Assembly: GCF_902150045.1 (NCBI RefSeq) | Contig: NZ_CABFVU010000001.1 | Span: 2,790,001-2,854,000, forward strand | Direction of reading: 5' to 3' | Source: Chitinophaga polysaccharea | Lineage (GTDB): Bacteria > Bacteroidota > Bacteroidia > Chitinophagales > Chitinophagaceae | DNA length: 64,000 nucleotides | Shown: in pieces, positions 40,679-50,226 of the stretch | How positions within the stretch are numbered: the stretch's first letter is position 1 | How the letters are laid out: every line of letters begins with the position of its first letter | Notes under the pieces: model-generated | The model's database searches: none | The model's input: the letters and a program-made list of their open reading frames with translations, nothing else | Told to the model about the DNA's origin: nothing | Made by a program: the position numbers and the translations under genes

Positions 40679-43075
40679 ATGAGAAAATTAATACTGTCGC
40701 TATCCTTATTCATCACCTTCCAGGCCCAGGCTCAGGATGCGCTGAAATACCAGGTCCCTCCAAAAAGTATCATGGAACTGGCTATGGCAGCCCCTTCGCC
40801 GTCAACCGACTTTAACAGTAAGGGAGATGTAATGCTGATCATGGAGCGAACCAGTTACCCTTCTATTGAAGAGCTGTCGCAGCCGGAATACCGGCTGGCA
40901 GGAGCCCGCATCAACCCGGCCAACTTTGGCCCCAGCCGCGCTGCCTATATCACTGCCATCCGCATCAAAAACATCAAAGGCAACAATGAATACGCAGTTA
41001 CCGGCCTGCCTGCCAATGCACGCATCAGCAACATCAGCTGGTCGCCTTCACAAAAAAGCATCGCTTTTACCATTACAGACAACAGCCGCATCACCTTGTG
41101 GAAAGCAGACATTGCTACCGGTGCAGCCACACAGCAAAGCACGCGCGCATTGAATGATATAGCAGGACCTGCGTTTACCTGGATCGATGATAACCGTATC
41201 CTGGTATTGGCGGTACCTGCCTCCATTGGCAAAGCGCCCGAGAAACCACTGGCGCCGGAAGGGCCAACCGTACAGCAAACCACCGGTAAAGCCGCTCCTG
41301 CAGCTACTTACCAGGACATGCTGAAAAATCCTTACGACGAGCAGCTGTTTGATTATTACTTCCGGTCCGAGCCGGTGATCATCGGCGAAGGCAGCGAACA
41401 GGTGATCGGCAAACCCGCAGTGTATGTAACCGCCTCCCCATCGCCGGATAATCAGTACCTGCTGATGGAAAGCCTGCACCGCCCTTATTCCTACCTGGTA
41501 GGCTCAAGCCGTTTTCCTACAGAAGTGGAAGTGTGGAAAATGAATGGAGAGCTGGTAAAGAAACTGGCCAGCAACCCGCTGGATGAAGTACGGCCGAAAG
41601 GATTTGATGCTACCAGCAACTATCCCCGACACTTCGCCTGGCGTAATGATGCACCGGCCACTATCTGGTGGGTACAGGCCCTGGATGGAGGCGATCCTAA
41701 AAAGGAAGTGCCTTTCCGTGATGTGATCAATATCCTGCCTGCACCATTCACCGCTGCGCCACAGGAGCTGGTGAAAACAGTGAACCGCTTTGCGGGCATC
41801 AGCTGGGCAAACGATCAGCTGGCACTGGTATACGACGCCAACAATACCCAACAGAAAATAAAGGTGAGCCGTATTAACCCGGCTAATCCTTCACAGGCGC
41901 CGGTTACACTGATAGACCGCTCCGAAAATGACCGCTACAACGATCCCGGATCACCGGTAACCATCAGGAACCAGTACAACAGGTCTGTATTATATGTGTC
42001 GCCTTCACAGGAATTACTGATGACGGCTCCCGGTGCTTCTCCTGAAGGAGACCGGCCTTTCCTGTCTTCTTTTAATTTAAACAACAACAAACAAAAGATC
42101 CTCTGGCGCTCATCAGCGCCTTACTATGAGCAGGTAGCCGACGTTATTGATCCGGCCAAACTTGTAGTGGTAATTGCACGCGAATCAGTATCATCTCCCG
42201 TAAACTATTACCTGCAAAATCTTAAAAAGAAATCATCCGTGGCGCTTACTGCCTTTCCCCATCCGCAGCCGCAGCTGAAAGGTGTGCAGAAACAACTGCT
42301 GAAATACAAAAGGAAAGATGGCGTGGACCTCACCGCTATGTTATACCTGCCGGAAGGATATGACCCTGCCAAAGACGGCCGCCTGCCGGTATTGATGTGG
42401 GCATACCCCCGGGAATACAAATCTGCCAGCGATGCCGCACAGGTGCGCGGCTCCGCCTACCGGTTCACCCGTGTGAACTATGGCTCGCCCGTATTCTGGG
42501 TAACCCGCGGCTTTGCAGTAATGGACGCCACCGAAATGCCTATTGTAGGTGAAGGAGATCAAGAGCCCAACGATACTTTTATTGACCAGCTGGTAATGAA
42601 TGCGGAAGCGGCGGTGAACAAGATCACAGAAATGGGTATTGGCGACAAAGACCGTATTGCAGTGGGAGGGCACTCCTATGGCGCGTTTATGACGGCTAAC
42701 CTGCTGGCACATACGAACCTGTTTAAGGCAGGCATCTCCCGCAGCGGCGCCTATAACCGCACTTTAACGCCTTTCGGTTTCCAGAACGAGCAACGCACCT
42801 ACTGGCAGGCGCCGGAAGTATACTATAAAATGTCGCCATTCTCTTACGCTGATAAGCTGAAAACGCCCATACTCCTGATCCACGGGGAAGCAGATAATAA
42901 TTCCGGTACATTCCCGGTACAAAGCGAAAGATTGTACAATGCCCTTAAAGGAAACGGCGGCACCGCACGCCTGGTATTCCTGCCCCAGGAAAGCCATGGC
43001 TACGCCGCCAGGGAAAGCATCCTGCATATGTTGTGGGAAATGGACGAGTGGCTGATGAAATATGTGAAACAATAG
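40679..43075 (+). CDS. Secreted S9 prolyl-oligopeptidase-family peptidase
   Basis: A protein of 798 residues from ATG 40679; an upstream ATG at 40616 adds 21 non-signal residues and is unlikely. Signal peptide MRKLILSLSLFITFQAQA (cut before QDALKY). N-terminal beta-propeller (about 30-520) with repeated blade motifs such as ISWSPSQKSIAFTITD and RHFAWRNDAPATIWWVQALDGG. C-terminal alpha/beta hydrolase: the nucleophile is in GGHSYGAFM (about 665), the acid in LIHGEADNNS (about 735), and the His in QESHGYAARES (about 770). It cleaves peptides after proline or other residues in the periplasm or outside. It is monocistronic. Confidence 0.9.
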   Translation: MRKLILSLSLFITFQAQAQDALKYQVPPKSIMELAMAAPSPSTDFNSKGDVMLIMERTSYPSIEELSQPEYRLAGARINPANFGPSRAAYITAIRIKNIKGNNEYAVTGLPANARISNISWSPSQKSIAFTITDNSRITLWKADIATGAATQQSTRALNDIAGPAFTWIDDNRILVLAVPASIGKAPEKPLAPEGPTVQQTTGKAAPAATYQDMLKNPYDEQLFDYYFRSEPVIIGEGSEQVIGKPAVYVTASPSPDNQYLLMESLHRPYSYLVGSSRFPTEVEVWKMNGELVKKLASNPLDEVRPKGFDATSNYPRHFAWRNDAPATIWWVQALDGGDPKKEVPFRDVINILPAPFTAAPQELVKTVNRFAGISWANDQLALVYDANNTQQKIKVSRINPANPSQAPVTLIDRSENDRYNDPGSPVTIRNQYNRSVLYVSPSQELLMTAPGASPEGDRPFLSSFNLNNNKQKILWRSSAPYYEQVADVIDPAKLVVVIARESVSSPVNYYLQNLKKKSSVALTAFPHPQPQLKGVQKQLLKYKRKDGVDLTAMLYLPEGYDPAKDGRLPVLMWAYPREYKSASDAAQVRGSAYRFTRVNYGSPVFWVTRGFAVMDATEMPIVGEGDQEPNDTFIDQLVMNAEAAVNKITEMGIGDKDRIAVGGHSYGAFMTANLLAHTNLFKAGISRSGAYNRTLTPFGFQNEQRTYWQAPEVYYKMSPFSYADKLKTPILLIHGEADNNSGTFPVQSERLYNALKGNGGTARLVFLPQESHGYAARESILHMLWEMDEWLMKYVKQ

Positions 43076-43084
43076 TAAGCGCTG

Positions 43085-43125
43085 TAATTTTTGTGATGAT
43101 CCGGCCCGGATCATCACAAAAATTA
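43085..43125. repeat. 20-bp perfect hairpin after the S9 gene
   Basis: The arms 43085-43104 and 43106-43125 are perfectly complementary, with one base between them. The stem includes TGTGATGATCCGG. It begins 10 bp after the stop of the S9 gene. The flank is AAAAATTATCGTA and there is no T-run, so it is an atypical terminator or an mRNA-end stabiliser. Confidence 0.8.
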
Positions 43126-43189
43126 TCGTAATAAGTAAAAAGTACCATTAAACCCCCTAATACCACAACCCCCCTTCTTACTTCCTTTG

Positions 43190-43197
43190 TACCTTTG
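43190..43197 (+). promoter_or_regulatory. Candidate -7 element abutting the AraC gene
   Basis: TACCTTTG is an exact TAnnTTTG match ending 7 bp before the ATG at 43205. The transcript would start at or next to the start codon, implying a leaderless mRNA. A similar TTCCTTTG lies 9 bp further upstream. Confidence 0.5.
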
Positions 43198-43204
43198 TTG
43201 CATC

Positions 43205-44083
43205 ATGTCAAAGGCGCTCATTCCAACATACGATATCTGTTCCCTGGCTATGGGAAAGCCGGCATCTGAAGATATACTGGTAGCAAGGTTCTCTGAATAC
43301 CTGGCAGCTCACCGGGATATACATTTCCCACACAGGCATTCGTTTTATCACCTGGCGTTTTTTACTGCCGGAGGCGGAAGTCATACTATCGATTTTGAAA
43401 AGTTTCCCGTTAAACCGGGACAGTTATACTTTATGACACCCGGGCAGGTACACAGCTGGTTTTTTTCCGGTGGGATAGAAGGTTACGTGATGAATGTATC
43501 TGCCGGGTTCTTTAATGCTTTTCTGCAGAACGCAGACTACGTGGAACGGTTTCCTTTTTTCAGCGGGGTTAGCGCGGAAGGAGTGGTGCAGCTGCCTAAA
43601 GCAGCGATCCCGGTGGTTACTGCACAGTTTGAGGCAATGCTGAAAGAAATAAAAGGAGAACAGCCATATAGCCAGGATATGCTGCGGCTGCACGTACTGG
43701 GAATGTTTATTGAGGTTAGCCGTGCCAGCAGGCAGGGTGCGGCAAGGCAGGAGCCGCCTCACAACTATGTATTGCTGCGCAATTTCCGTAAACTGCTAGA
43801 ACAGCATTATATGCAGTTGCGGTTGCCAAAAGAATATGCTTCCCTGCTGTATGTAACACCCAATTATCTCAATGCTTTTTGCCGGCATATGCTGGGAAAA
43901 TCGGCAGGGGAAATTATCCGCGACAGGGTGCTGCTGGAAGCAAAACGGCTGTTGATCAATGCAGATATGAGTATAGCTACTATTGCCTACCAGCTCAATT
44001 TTGCAGACAATTCTTACTTCACCAAGTTTTTTAAAAAATACGCAGGAACAACACCGGAGGAATTCCGGAAACATATCTCCTGA
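43205..44083 (+). CDS. AraC-family transcriptional regulator
   Basis: A protein of 292 residues from ATG 43205 (a TTG at 43187 would be longer but lies in the promoter). N-terminal cupin-like AraC sensor: HFPHRHSFYHLAFFTAGGGSHTIDFEKFPVKPGQLYFMTPGQVHSW (about 45-92). C-terminal double helix-turn-helix: LPKEYASLLYVTPNYLNAFCRHMLGKSAGEIIRDRVLLEAKRLLINADMSIATIAYQLNFADNSYFTKFFKKYAGTTPEEFRK (about 205-289). The DUF983 gene follows after 15 bp and may be its target. The effector is unknown. Confidence 0.9.
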   Translation: MSKALIPTYDICSLAMGKPASEDILVARFSEYLAAHRDIHFPHRHSFYHLAFFTAGGGSHTIDFEKFPVKPGQLYFMTPGQVHSWFFSGGIEGYVMNVSAGFFNAFLQNADYVERFPFFSGVSAEGVVQLPKAAIPVVTAQFEAMLKEIKGEQPYSQDMLRLHVLGMFIEVSRASRQGAARQEPPHNYVLLRNFRKLLEQHYMQLRLPKEYASLLYVTPNYLNAFCRHMLGKSAGEIIRDRVLLEAKRLLINADMSIATIAYQLNFADNSYFTKFFKKYAGTTPEEFRKHIS

Positions 44084-44098
44084 TAAAAATTTCATTTT

Positions 44099-44560
44099 AT
44101 GTGTGCAGATAAAAATAATGTAAAACCCAGCCTGCTGAAAAGCCTGTTGGGAAATAAGTGCGCCCGTTGCAGAAGGGGATCTATCTATACTACAACAAAT
44201 CCCTACGACCTGAAAAACTGCCTGAAGATGCCCGATACATGCCCGGTATGCGGCCAGCCGGTGGAAGTAGAGGTAGGATTTTACTACGGCACCGGCTATG
44301 TCAGTTATGCGCTGTCGATAGCAGTATGTGTGGCCAGTCTTATCGCCTGGTGGCTGTTCATAGGCTTTTCCATTTATGATAACCGCATCTTCTGGTGGCT
44401 GGGAGTGAATGCCCTGCTGCTGGTAATATTGCAACCCCTGCTGATGCGGTGGTCCCGTACCATCTGGATGGCCTTTTTCGTGTACTACGATGAGAACTGG
44501 CAACAAGGCCCGCCACAGGGTACCGGCAGGTCAAATGCTACTTTTAAAAATGCTATATAG
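44099..44560 (+). CDS. DUF983 family membrane protein
   Basis: A 153-residue protein with a zinc-ribbon-like N-terminus, NKCARCRRGSIY and MPDTCPVCGQPVEVEVGFYYGTGYVSYAL (CxxC pairs at about residues 21-24 and 48-51), followed by two or three transmembrane helices (SIAVCVASLIAWWLFIGF, IFWWLGVNALLLVILQPLLMRWSRTIW). This is the standard DUF983 layout. Its function is unknown. It is probably cotranscribed with the AraC gene and ends before a strong terminator. Confidence 0.88.
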   Translation: MCADKNNVKPSLLKSLLGNKCARCRRGSIYTTTNPYDLKNCLKMPDTCPVCGQPVEVEVGFYYGTGYVSYALSIAVCVASLIAWWLFIGFSIYDNRIFWWLGVNALLLVILQPLLMRWSRTIWMAFFVYYDENWQQGPPQGTGRSNATFKNAI

Positions 44561-44942
44561 GGCGCTGAAAAGACAGGACTAAGCAACCGATAGAACGGAG
44601 ATGGTAATTTACGGATCTATGGAGAGAACAAACGGACGACTTATCCGTTATTATCTTTCTGTAGATCCGTTTTTTTGTTATTGCAAAGCAGTTGCCGGAT
44701 CTCCTTAAATAAGTATCGCTACGGGGTTTAACAATAATTAACAGTACTTAACACAGGGCGGGTGTTGAGGTCCGGATCGCATACAGTCGCGGATTACGGC
44801 AAAAAAAATAATCCTTGCAAGGGAACGGAGAAAGAAGAGCAGGAGGTATTGCTGATGTTGGAAGATGAATAATTGAGTATATTGTATCAGCATTTGGCCC
44901 CTTATTCCAGTTGTAGCCTTTACTAACATCAATGATTATACG
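44561..44942. other. Intergenic region before the efflux operon
   Basis: About 380 bp without a credible gene. It holds the terminator at 44611-44677, an AT-rich stretch (AACAATAATTAACAGTACTT, about 44729-44748), and presumably the promoter of the TolC operon, for which I see no clean consensus. Confidence 0.5.
44611..44677 (+). terminator. Terminator after DUF983
   Basis: ACGGATCTA (44611-44619) pairs with TAGATCCGT (44662-44670) and is followed by seven T residues. The loop is long (about 42 nt) and contains a smaller ACGGA/TCCGT pairing. Confidence 0.75.
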
Positions 44943-46295
44943 ATGATGTTTTTCAGACAGCCCGGAAGATTAGTAATCCTTTTCATTTTTTTGTTGTCAG
45001 TGAGGTTCCGGCTAAACGCCCAGGACAGTACCCTGCAGGATCTTCCCGCACAATGGACGCTGCAGCAGTGCTTCGACTATGCGCTGAGAAATAATATCCA
45101 GCTGAACAGCCTGCGCCTGAGCAGGATGAGCAGCGAACAGGACCTGCTGCTATCGCGTGCGGCAAAGCTGCCTAATCTTACCGGTACCGTTTCCCAGGAT
45201 CTTAACGGTGGAAAATCAACTACTGCCGCGGGCAGTTCGTCATACCGGGTGAATACCACCGGCAATTACGGTGTTAACTCAAATGTCACCCTTTTCCAGG
45301 GCGGGTATCTTAATAATGATATTAAACAAAAGAATCTGCTTACGCAGATAGCCGGCTTGAACATTGCCTCACAGATCAATGATATCACGGTGCTGATTAC
45401 GCAGGCTTACCTGAACATTTTACTGGCAAAGGAAAACATCGTGTACGTAAAGGATGTGGTAGCCACTTCCGAAGCGCAGGTAAAACAGGGGCAACAGCAA
45501 TATGATGTGGGCAGCATGGCCCTTATAGGATTGGTGCAGCTACAGGCGCAGCTGGCCAACGACCGCTATACGCTGGTGAATGCTGAAAACCAGCACCGCC
45601 AGAACAAACTGGTATTGAAACAACTGTTGCAGCTGCCCAGCAGTTACAATTTCGAGATCCAGGAACCGGATACATTGATCAGTAATGACCGGTTGTATGC
45701 ATTGCAGGAAACGCAGGATTCCGCGTTGGCCAACAGGCCGGAAATTAAGAGCAGCGAGCTGGGTATAGAAGTGTCTAACCTCGACCTGGCAAAGGCGAAA
45801 GCCGGCTACCTGCCCACGCTTACCGCGGGAGGCGCGTTGGGATCTTCTTATGTTAGCGGAGGGGCAGGCAGCGCTTATTTCAAGCAAATAGATAATAATT
45901 TTTACCAGCAGATAGGAATCACTTTATCTGTTCCCATTTTCACTCGCCGGGTCGTAAAAACCAATGTGGAAAAAGCAAAAATAGAAGTAGATCAGTCGAA
46001 ACTGGTGCTGAAGGATACAAAAACCAATCTTACTCAAACCATTGAACAGGCATATATCAATGTGCTCAATGCACAATCGCAGTACGATGCCGCGGTAGAA
46101 CAGCTGAAATATTCGCAGGAAGGCTACAGGATCGCCAGCGAACAACTGAAAGTAGGGGCTGCCAATGTGGTGGTTTTTCTTCAGCAGAAGAATTTATATA
46201 TACAGGCATTACAATCTTATATACAGGCAAAATACAATGCTGCCCTGAACATCAGGATATATGATTTTTACAGGGGCGCACCGGTAAAACTATAA
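44943..46295 (+). CDS. TolC-family outer-membrane efflux protein
   Basis: A 450-residue protein with a signal peptide (hydrophobic 9-22, cut near LNAQ). Two OEP repeats: WTLQQCFDYALRNNIQLNSLRLSRMSSEQDLLLSRAAKLPNL (about 39-80) and a second, EIKSSELGIEVSNLDLAKAKAGYLPTL, with long helices forming the periplasmic tunnel. It ends with IRIYDFYRGAPVKL. It is the outer-membrane exit duct of the tripartite system encoded downstream: an adaptor after 13 bp, an ATPase, and a permease. Confidence 0.92.
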   Translation: MMFFRQPGRLVILFIFLLSVRFRLNAQDSTLQDLPAQWTLQQCFDYALRNNIQLNSLRLSRMSSEQDLLLSRAAKLPNLTGTVSQDLNGGKSTTAAGSSSYRVNTTGNYGVNSNVTLFQGGYLNNDIKQKNLLTQIAGLNIASQINDITVLITQAYLNILLAKENIVYVKDVVATSEAQVKQGQQQYDVGSMALIGLVQLQAQLANDRYTLVNAENQHRQNKLVLKQLLQLPSSYNFEIQEPDTLISNDRLYALQETQDSALANRPEIKSSELGIEVSNLDLAKAKAGYLPTLTAGGALGSSYVSGGAGSAYFKQIDNNFYQQIGITLSVPIFTRRVVKTNVEKAKIEVDQSKLVLKDTKTNLTQTIEQAYINVLNAQSQYDAAVEQLKYSQEGYRIASEQLKVGAANVVVFLQQKNLYIQALQSYIQAKYNAALNIRIYDFYRGAPVKL

Positions 46296-46308
46296 ATGTA
46301 AATGAGGT

Positions 46309-47544
46309 ATGAGAAAAAATAAAGGTGTTATCATAACGGTGGTGATCGTACTGCTGCTGGTGGCGATCTGGTTTTTCTTCATCAGGAAGAAAAAAGAACC
46401 AGTCAGGTTTGATACCGCCAAACCGGAATACGGGCATATCGCCACTACTGTAACGGCCACCGGTACCATACAGCCGGTAGATACCGTTGCCGTTGGTACA
46501 CAGGTGTCGGGCACTATCAAATACCTGTATGTGGATTTTAACACGAAGGTGAAGAAAGGACAATTGCTGGCGGAGCTGGACAAAGATCTTTTCCAGGCAC
46601 AGGTAGATCAGCTGCGTGCCAATGTACAGGTGGCCCAAACCAACCTGGAGTACCAGAAGAACAATTTCCAGCGGCAGGAGCTGCTGTATAAAACAGGCGC
46701 CATCAGTAAAGCCGACTACGATATTGCCTCCAACCAGATAGGACAGGCCAAAGCAAACGTAGCCAGCGTAACAGCCCAGCTGAATTCAGCATTAAAGAAC
46801 TTCTCTTTTACAGAAATACACTCCCCCATTGATGGAGTAGTGCTGAACAGGAATGTAAGCGTAGGACAAACAGTGGCCGCCAGTTTTAATACGCCTACGC
46901 TGTTTGTGATCGCAAAGGATATTACAAAGATGCAGGTAGAAGCCAGTGTGGATGAAGCGGATATAGGCAACGTAAAAGATTCACTTCGTGTAACCTTCAC
47001 TGTTGATGCTTACCTGGAAGATGTGTTTTCAGGCCGCGTCCAGGAAATCAGGCTGCAGCCATCTGTTTCTTCCAACGTGGTTACCTATAACACCATTATC
47101 AATGCGCCTAATGATAACATGAAACTGAAGCCGGGCATGACGGCCAACGTTACCATTTATACGGCAGAAAAAGATACAGCATTGCTGCTGCCGGTGAAAG
47201 CGCTGAAATTTATTCCTGATTCCGTGCAGCTCAAAGATTATGTGATACAAAGCGCTGTGAGAAGAAACCGCGGTACTACTGCCCAAACAAAGGATACAAC
47301 CGGTGGCAGGTTCAAAAGTACCGCCCGCATAGGCTCTTCCAATTACGTTTGGCTGCTGCGGGGCGATACACTGGTGCAAAGGCATATCAGAACAGGGCTG
47401 AACGATAACACCCATATTGAAGTACTCTCAGGGCTAAACGAAAATGATGTGGTAATAACTGGTGTCAGCGCGGGTGGCGCCGTGGCCGGCGCAACCGGCA
47501 ACAGCAGTCCGTTTTTACCAAAAATGGGAGGGCGAAGACGATGA
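46309..47544 (+). CDS. MacA-like periplasmic adaptor (HlyD/RND-MFP family)
   Basis: A 411-residue membrane-fusion protein. One N-terminal transmembrane helix (about 6-24) follows a basic start MRKNKG. Then the barrel/lipoyl/hairpin order: VTATGTIQPVDTVAVGTQVSGTIKYLYVDFNTKVKKGQLLAELD (about 48-91, lipoyl half 1), a coiled-coil hairpin (about 95-155), FTEIHSPIDGVVLNRNVSVGQTVAA (lipoyl half 2), and VTFTVDAYLEDVFSGRVQEIRLQP. These features fit MacA. It bridges TolC and MacB. It overlaps the ATPase gene by 4 bp (ATGA). Confidence 0.92.
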   Translation: MRKNKGVIITVVIVLLLVAIWFFFIRKKKEPVRFDTAKPEYGHIATTVTATGTIQPVDTVAVGTQVSGTIKYLYVDFNTKVKKGQLLAELDKDLFQAQVDQLRANVQVAQTNLEYQKNNFQRQELLYKTGAISKADYDIASNQIGQAKANVASVTAQLNSALKNFSFTEIHSPIDGVVLNRNVSVGQTVAASFNTPTLFVIAKDITKMQVEASVDEADIGNVKDSLRVTFTVDAYLEDVFSGRVQEIRLQPSVSSNVVTYNTIINAPNDNMKLKPGMTANVTIYTAEKDTALLLPVKALKFIPDSVQLKDYVIQSAVRRNRGTTAQTKDTTGGRFKSTARIGSSNYVWLLRGDTLVQRHIRTGLNDNTHIEVLSGLNENDVVITGVSAGGAVAGATGNSSPFLPKMGGRRR

Positions 47545-48290
47545 GCAACAACAAAATATTAGAACTGCAGCAAATCAAGCGTGAATTTGTGATGGGTACT
47601 GAAATAGTACGCGCACTGAAAGGCGTGTCTTTTGATGTATTTGCGGGCGAGTTTGTGACCATTATGGGAAGCAGCGGTTCGGGGAAAACCACCCTGCTCA
47701 ATATTCTTGGTTGTCTTGATAAACCTACTTCCGGCAGTTACCTGCTGGATGGAGTGAATGTAAGCAACCTGTCGAGGAATGAACTGGCCCGTTTGCGGAA
47801 CCATAAAATAGGGTTTGTGTTCCAGGCGTATAACCTGTTGCCGCGAACATCAGCATTGGAAAATGTGGAGCTTCCGTTGTTTTACAACCCGGAGCTGTCT
47901 GTACAGGAAAGGCGAAGCAGGGCTATGGATGCCTTGCAGGCAGTGAAGCTGGCCGAAAGGGAAGATCATACTCCCAGCCAGCTTTCCGGAGGGCAGCAAC
48001 AAAGGGTGGCCATCGCAAGGGCGCTGGTAAACCAGCCGGTAATGATACTGGCAGATGAAGCCACCGGTAACCTGGATACCCGTACTTCTTACGAAATTAT
48101 GGCCCTGATGCAGGATCTGAACCAGGAAGGAAAAACAATTGTGTTTGTTACGCACGAACCGGATATAGCTGCTTTCAGCAGTAGAACGGTGATGCTGCGC
48201 GATGGGAAAGTGGTGAAGGATAGTAAAAATGAGAACATACGGTCGGCAAAGGAAGCCCTGGCAGCATTGCCTCCGGCTGAAGACTACTAA
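47541..48290 (+). CDS. MacB-like ABC transporter ATP-binding protein
   Basis: A 249-residue ATPase. Walker [14 protein letters not shown] (about 41-53), [45 protein letters not shown], signature [35 protein letters not shown] (about 148-182) including Walker B, and FVTHEPDIA with the switch His. This is the MacB/LolD/FtsE group. ATPase and permease are separate genes here, not fused as in E. coli MacB. It powers export of a macrolide-like drug, peptide or lipid. Confidence 0.94.
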   Translation: MSNNKILELQQIKREFVMGTEIVRALKGVSFDVFAGEFVTIMGSSGSGKTTLLNILGCLDKPTSGSYLLDGVNVSNLSRNELARLRNHKIGFVFQAYNLLPRTSALENVELPLFYNPELSVQERRSRAMDALQAVKLAEREDHTPSQLSGGQQQRVAIARALVNQPVMILADEATGNLDTRTSYEIMALMQDLNQEGKTIVFVTHEPDIAAFSSRTVMLRDGKVVKDSKNENIRSAKEALAALPPAEDY

Positions 48291-48302
48291 TTAACCGAAA
48301 GC

Positions 48303-49523
48303 ATGAGTGCAGTCAATCTCATAATGATAGCGTTAAAAGCCTTGCAGCGCAACAAGTTGCGGGCATTCCTGACCATGCTGGGCATCATCATCGGTGTGGC
48401 CGCTGTTATTGCGATGGTGGCCATAGGGCAGGGCTCCAAGGAAAGCATCCAGTCGCAGCTGAGCAGTATGGGGTCTAATATGATCACCATTTTGCCCAGC
48501 AGTAATGTGGCCGGCGGCGTAAGGATAGGAGGAGAGAGCTTTCAGTCGCTCACCATTGCAGATGTGCTGGCCATACAAAAGAATGCGGAGTATGTGAGCG
48601 CGGTATCACCGGTGGCATCCACCAAAGGACAGGCCATTTACGGAGCGTTGAACTGGCCCACCTCCCTGCAGGGAGTAGCGCCTTCCTACTTCGATATACG
48701 TAAGCTCACGATAAATGAAGGGATCAGTTTTTCAGATGCTGATGTGGCCACTGCAGCCAAGGTATGCGTATTGGGTCAGACAGTGATCAATAACCTGTTC
48801 CCAAGCGGGGAAAGCCCGGTAGGGAAAGTGATCCGGCTGGGGTCTATCCCGTTGCAGGTAATTGGAACGCTGGCGCCAAAAGGACAAAGCTCTTTCGGGC
48901 AAGACCAGGATGATATTATTCTCACGCCCTATACCACGGTACAGAAGCGTATCCTGGCTACTATTTATTTCCAGAGTATTTATGCTTCCGCCGTAAGCGA
49001 AGGCGCTTCGGAACAGGCCACCAATGAAATTACAGACATCCTCAGAACAACGCATCGCCTGCGGCCCTCCGATGAAAATAATTTCCAGGTGAGAACTATG
49101 GAAGAGCTGATAAAAACACTGAGCTCAACCACCAGTCTGCTTACCATCCTGTTAACAGCAATTGCAGGTATTTCGCTGGTGATTGGCGGTATCGGTATCA
49201 TGAATATCATGTATGTTTCTGTTACAGAACGTACCAGGGAGATAGGATTGCGCATGTCTATCGGCGCCAGGGGCATCGACATTTTACTGCAGTTCCTGGT
49301 GGAAGCTATTATCATCAGCGTTACCGGCGGCCTGATAGGAGTGGTATTGGGAATTACGTCTGCCAAAGTAATTACCCTTACACTGGGGTGGCCTACGCTG
49401 GTGTCTGAGTCTTCTATTGTGCTCTCTTTTGTGGTATGTGCCTTTACGGGGGTGTTTTTTGGCTATTATCCTGCCCAGTCGGCTTCCAGGCTGGATCCTA
49501 TTGAAGCATTGCGTTACGAGTAG
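48303..49523 (+). CDS. MacB-like ABC transporter permease
   Basis: A 406-residue permease with four transmembrane helices. The first follows the N-terminal motif NKLRAFLTMLGIIIGVAAVIAMVAIGQGSKESIQSQLSSMG (about 18-58); a large periplasmic domain comes next (about 60-270), then SVTERTREIGLRMSIGARGIDILLQFLVEAIIISVTGGLIG (the FtsX-type coupling segment, about 300-340) and a C-terminal PAQSASRLDPIEALRYE, the conserved ending of MacB-type permeases. It forms the inner-membrane part of the TolC/MacA/MacB system. The start is 12 bp after the ATPase stop. Confidence 0.94.
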   Translation: MSAVNLIMIALKALQRNKLRAFLTMLGIIIGVAAVIAMVAIGQGSKESIQSQLSSMGSNMITILPSSNVAGGVRIGGESFQSLTIADVLAIQKNAEYVSAVSPVASTKGQAIYGALNWPTSLQGVAPSYFDIRKLTINEGISFSDADVATAAKVCVLGQTVINNLFPSGESPVGKVIRLGSIPLQVIGTLAPKGQSSFGQDQDDIILTPYTTVQKRILATIYFQSIYASAVSEGASEQATNEITDILRTTHRLRPSDENNFQVRTMEELIKTLSSTTSLLTILLTAIAGISLVIGGIGIMNIMYVSVTERTREIGLRMSIGARGIDILLQFLVEAIIISVTGGLIGVVLGITSAKVITLTLGWPTLVSESSIVLSFVVCAFTGVFFGYYPAQSASRLDPIEALRYE

Positions 49524-49527
49524 TTTT

Positions 49528-49854
49528 TTAAGCGTTGCAATCGTAGGGCGTGGCAATGCCTTCACTGATCCATTTTATAAAGGCGCTTTCCTTTTCAAAT
49601 TGCGGCAGGTTGAGTTGCCGGCCGGTAATATCTTCCAGTGAAAATCCATCGGCATGGGTTTCCACAGCCTGGCGGGTGGCTATTTCCTGTTCGGTACTAT
49701 AGTGGCCCAGGAGCCTTTTGAGCTCAAAAACTGCGCTGTCGGAAGTATCGTTGGCATGGATCACGGCTACTACAAATTCATATTCGCCGAATTGCTGCAA
49801 TGTCGCAATGGTTTTGCTATTAACCTTATAGCAGGTGCCTGGCTTCAGTTGCAT
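49528..49854 (-). CDS. Small hypothetical protein
   Basis: A 108-residue acidic soluble protein that I do not recognise. No signal peptide or membrane segment. It begins MQLKPGTCYKVNSKTIATLQ, has a hydrophobic central beta stretch FVVAVIHAND, and ends SAFIKWISEGIATPYDCNA. It converges on the permease gene with only 4 bp between the stops, and its own promoter lies toward 49860-49920. The codon pattern fits a real gene. Confidence 0.6.
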   Translation of the reverse strand: MQLKPGTCYKVNSKTIATLQQFGEYEFVVAVIHANDTSDSAVFELKRLLGHYSTEQEIATRQAVETHADGFSLEDITGRQLNLPQFEKESAFIKWISEGIATPYDCNA

Positions 49855-49883
49855 AAGGGGGAGTTTTTAAGATTACAGGCAAC

Positions 49884-49914
49884 AAAAAGCCGGTAGGTTT
49901 CCCTGGCCGGCTTA
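49884..49914 (-). terminator. Terminator of the 97-residue protein gene
   Basis: On the minus strand AAGCCGG pairs with CCGGCTT around an 11-nt loop and is followed by a T-run. It lies just after the stop of the gene at 49933-50226. Confidence 0.65.
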
Positions 49915-49932
49915 TTTTATGGCGGTGTAGAT

Positions 49933-50226
49933 CTAGTCTTTCTTTTTATCATGTATCTGCGATTTCTTCAGATATATCTTCTTGCCTTTCTCATCTACAA
50001 TATATTTCCTGTCTTTTTTATCGATGTAGACAGTTTCTCCGCTTGGTCCTTCCTTGCCTTTATAAATTTTATCCGTAATGGCGGAGGCCCCTTTAACGGC
50101 AATAGATGCTGTTTTATGCCCTACTTTTTTGGCGGTACTGTCTATTCCCTGCGCAAAAGTGTGCTGGCCCGCCAACGTTAACACCACACCAACCGCCGCA
50201 GCTATCAGAAATTTTGGAGTTTTCAT
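49933..50226 (-). CDS. Small exported basic protein
   Basis: A 97-residue protein with a signal peptide (MKTPKFLIAAAVGVVLTLAG, cut near TFAQ, residue 26). The mature part is short, Lys-rich and repetitive in K-G-K spacing (IYKGKEGPSGETVYIDKKDRKYIVDEKGKKIYL). It resembles small periplasmic PBCV-type or 'YxIDxKGKK' proteins common in Bacteroidota, with no assigned function. It stands alone. Confidence 0.65.
   Translation of the reverse strand: MKTPKFLIAAAVGVVLTLAGQHTFAQGIDSTAKKVGHKTASIAVKGASAITDKIYKGKEGPSGETVYIDKKDRKYIVDEKGKKIYLKKSQIHDKKKD

Noticed and set aside
40309..40815. 168-codon frame before the S9 gene
   Set aside because: It crosses the perfect inverted repeat and overlaps the S9 gene in another phase; no family motifs.
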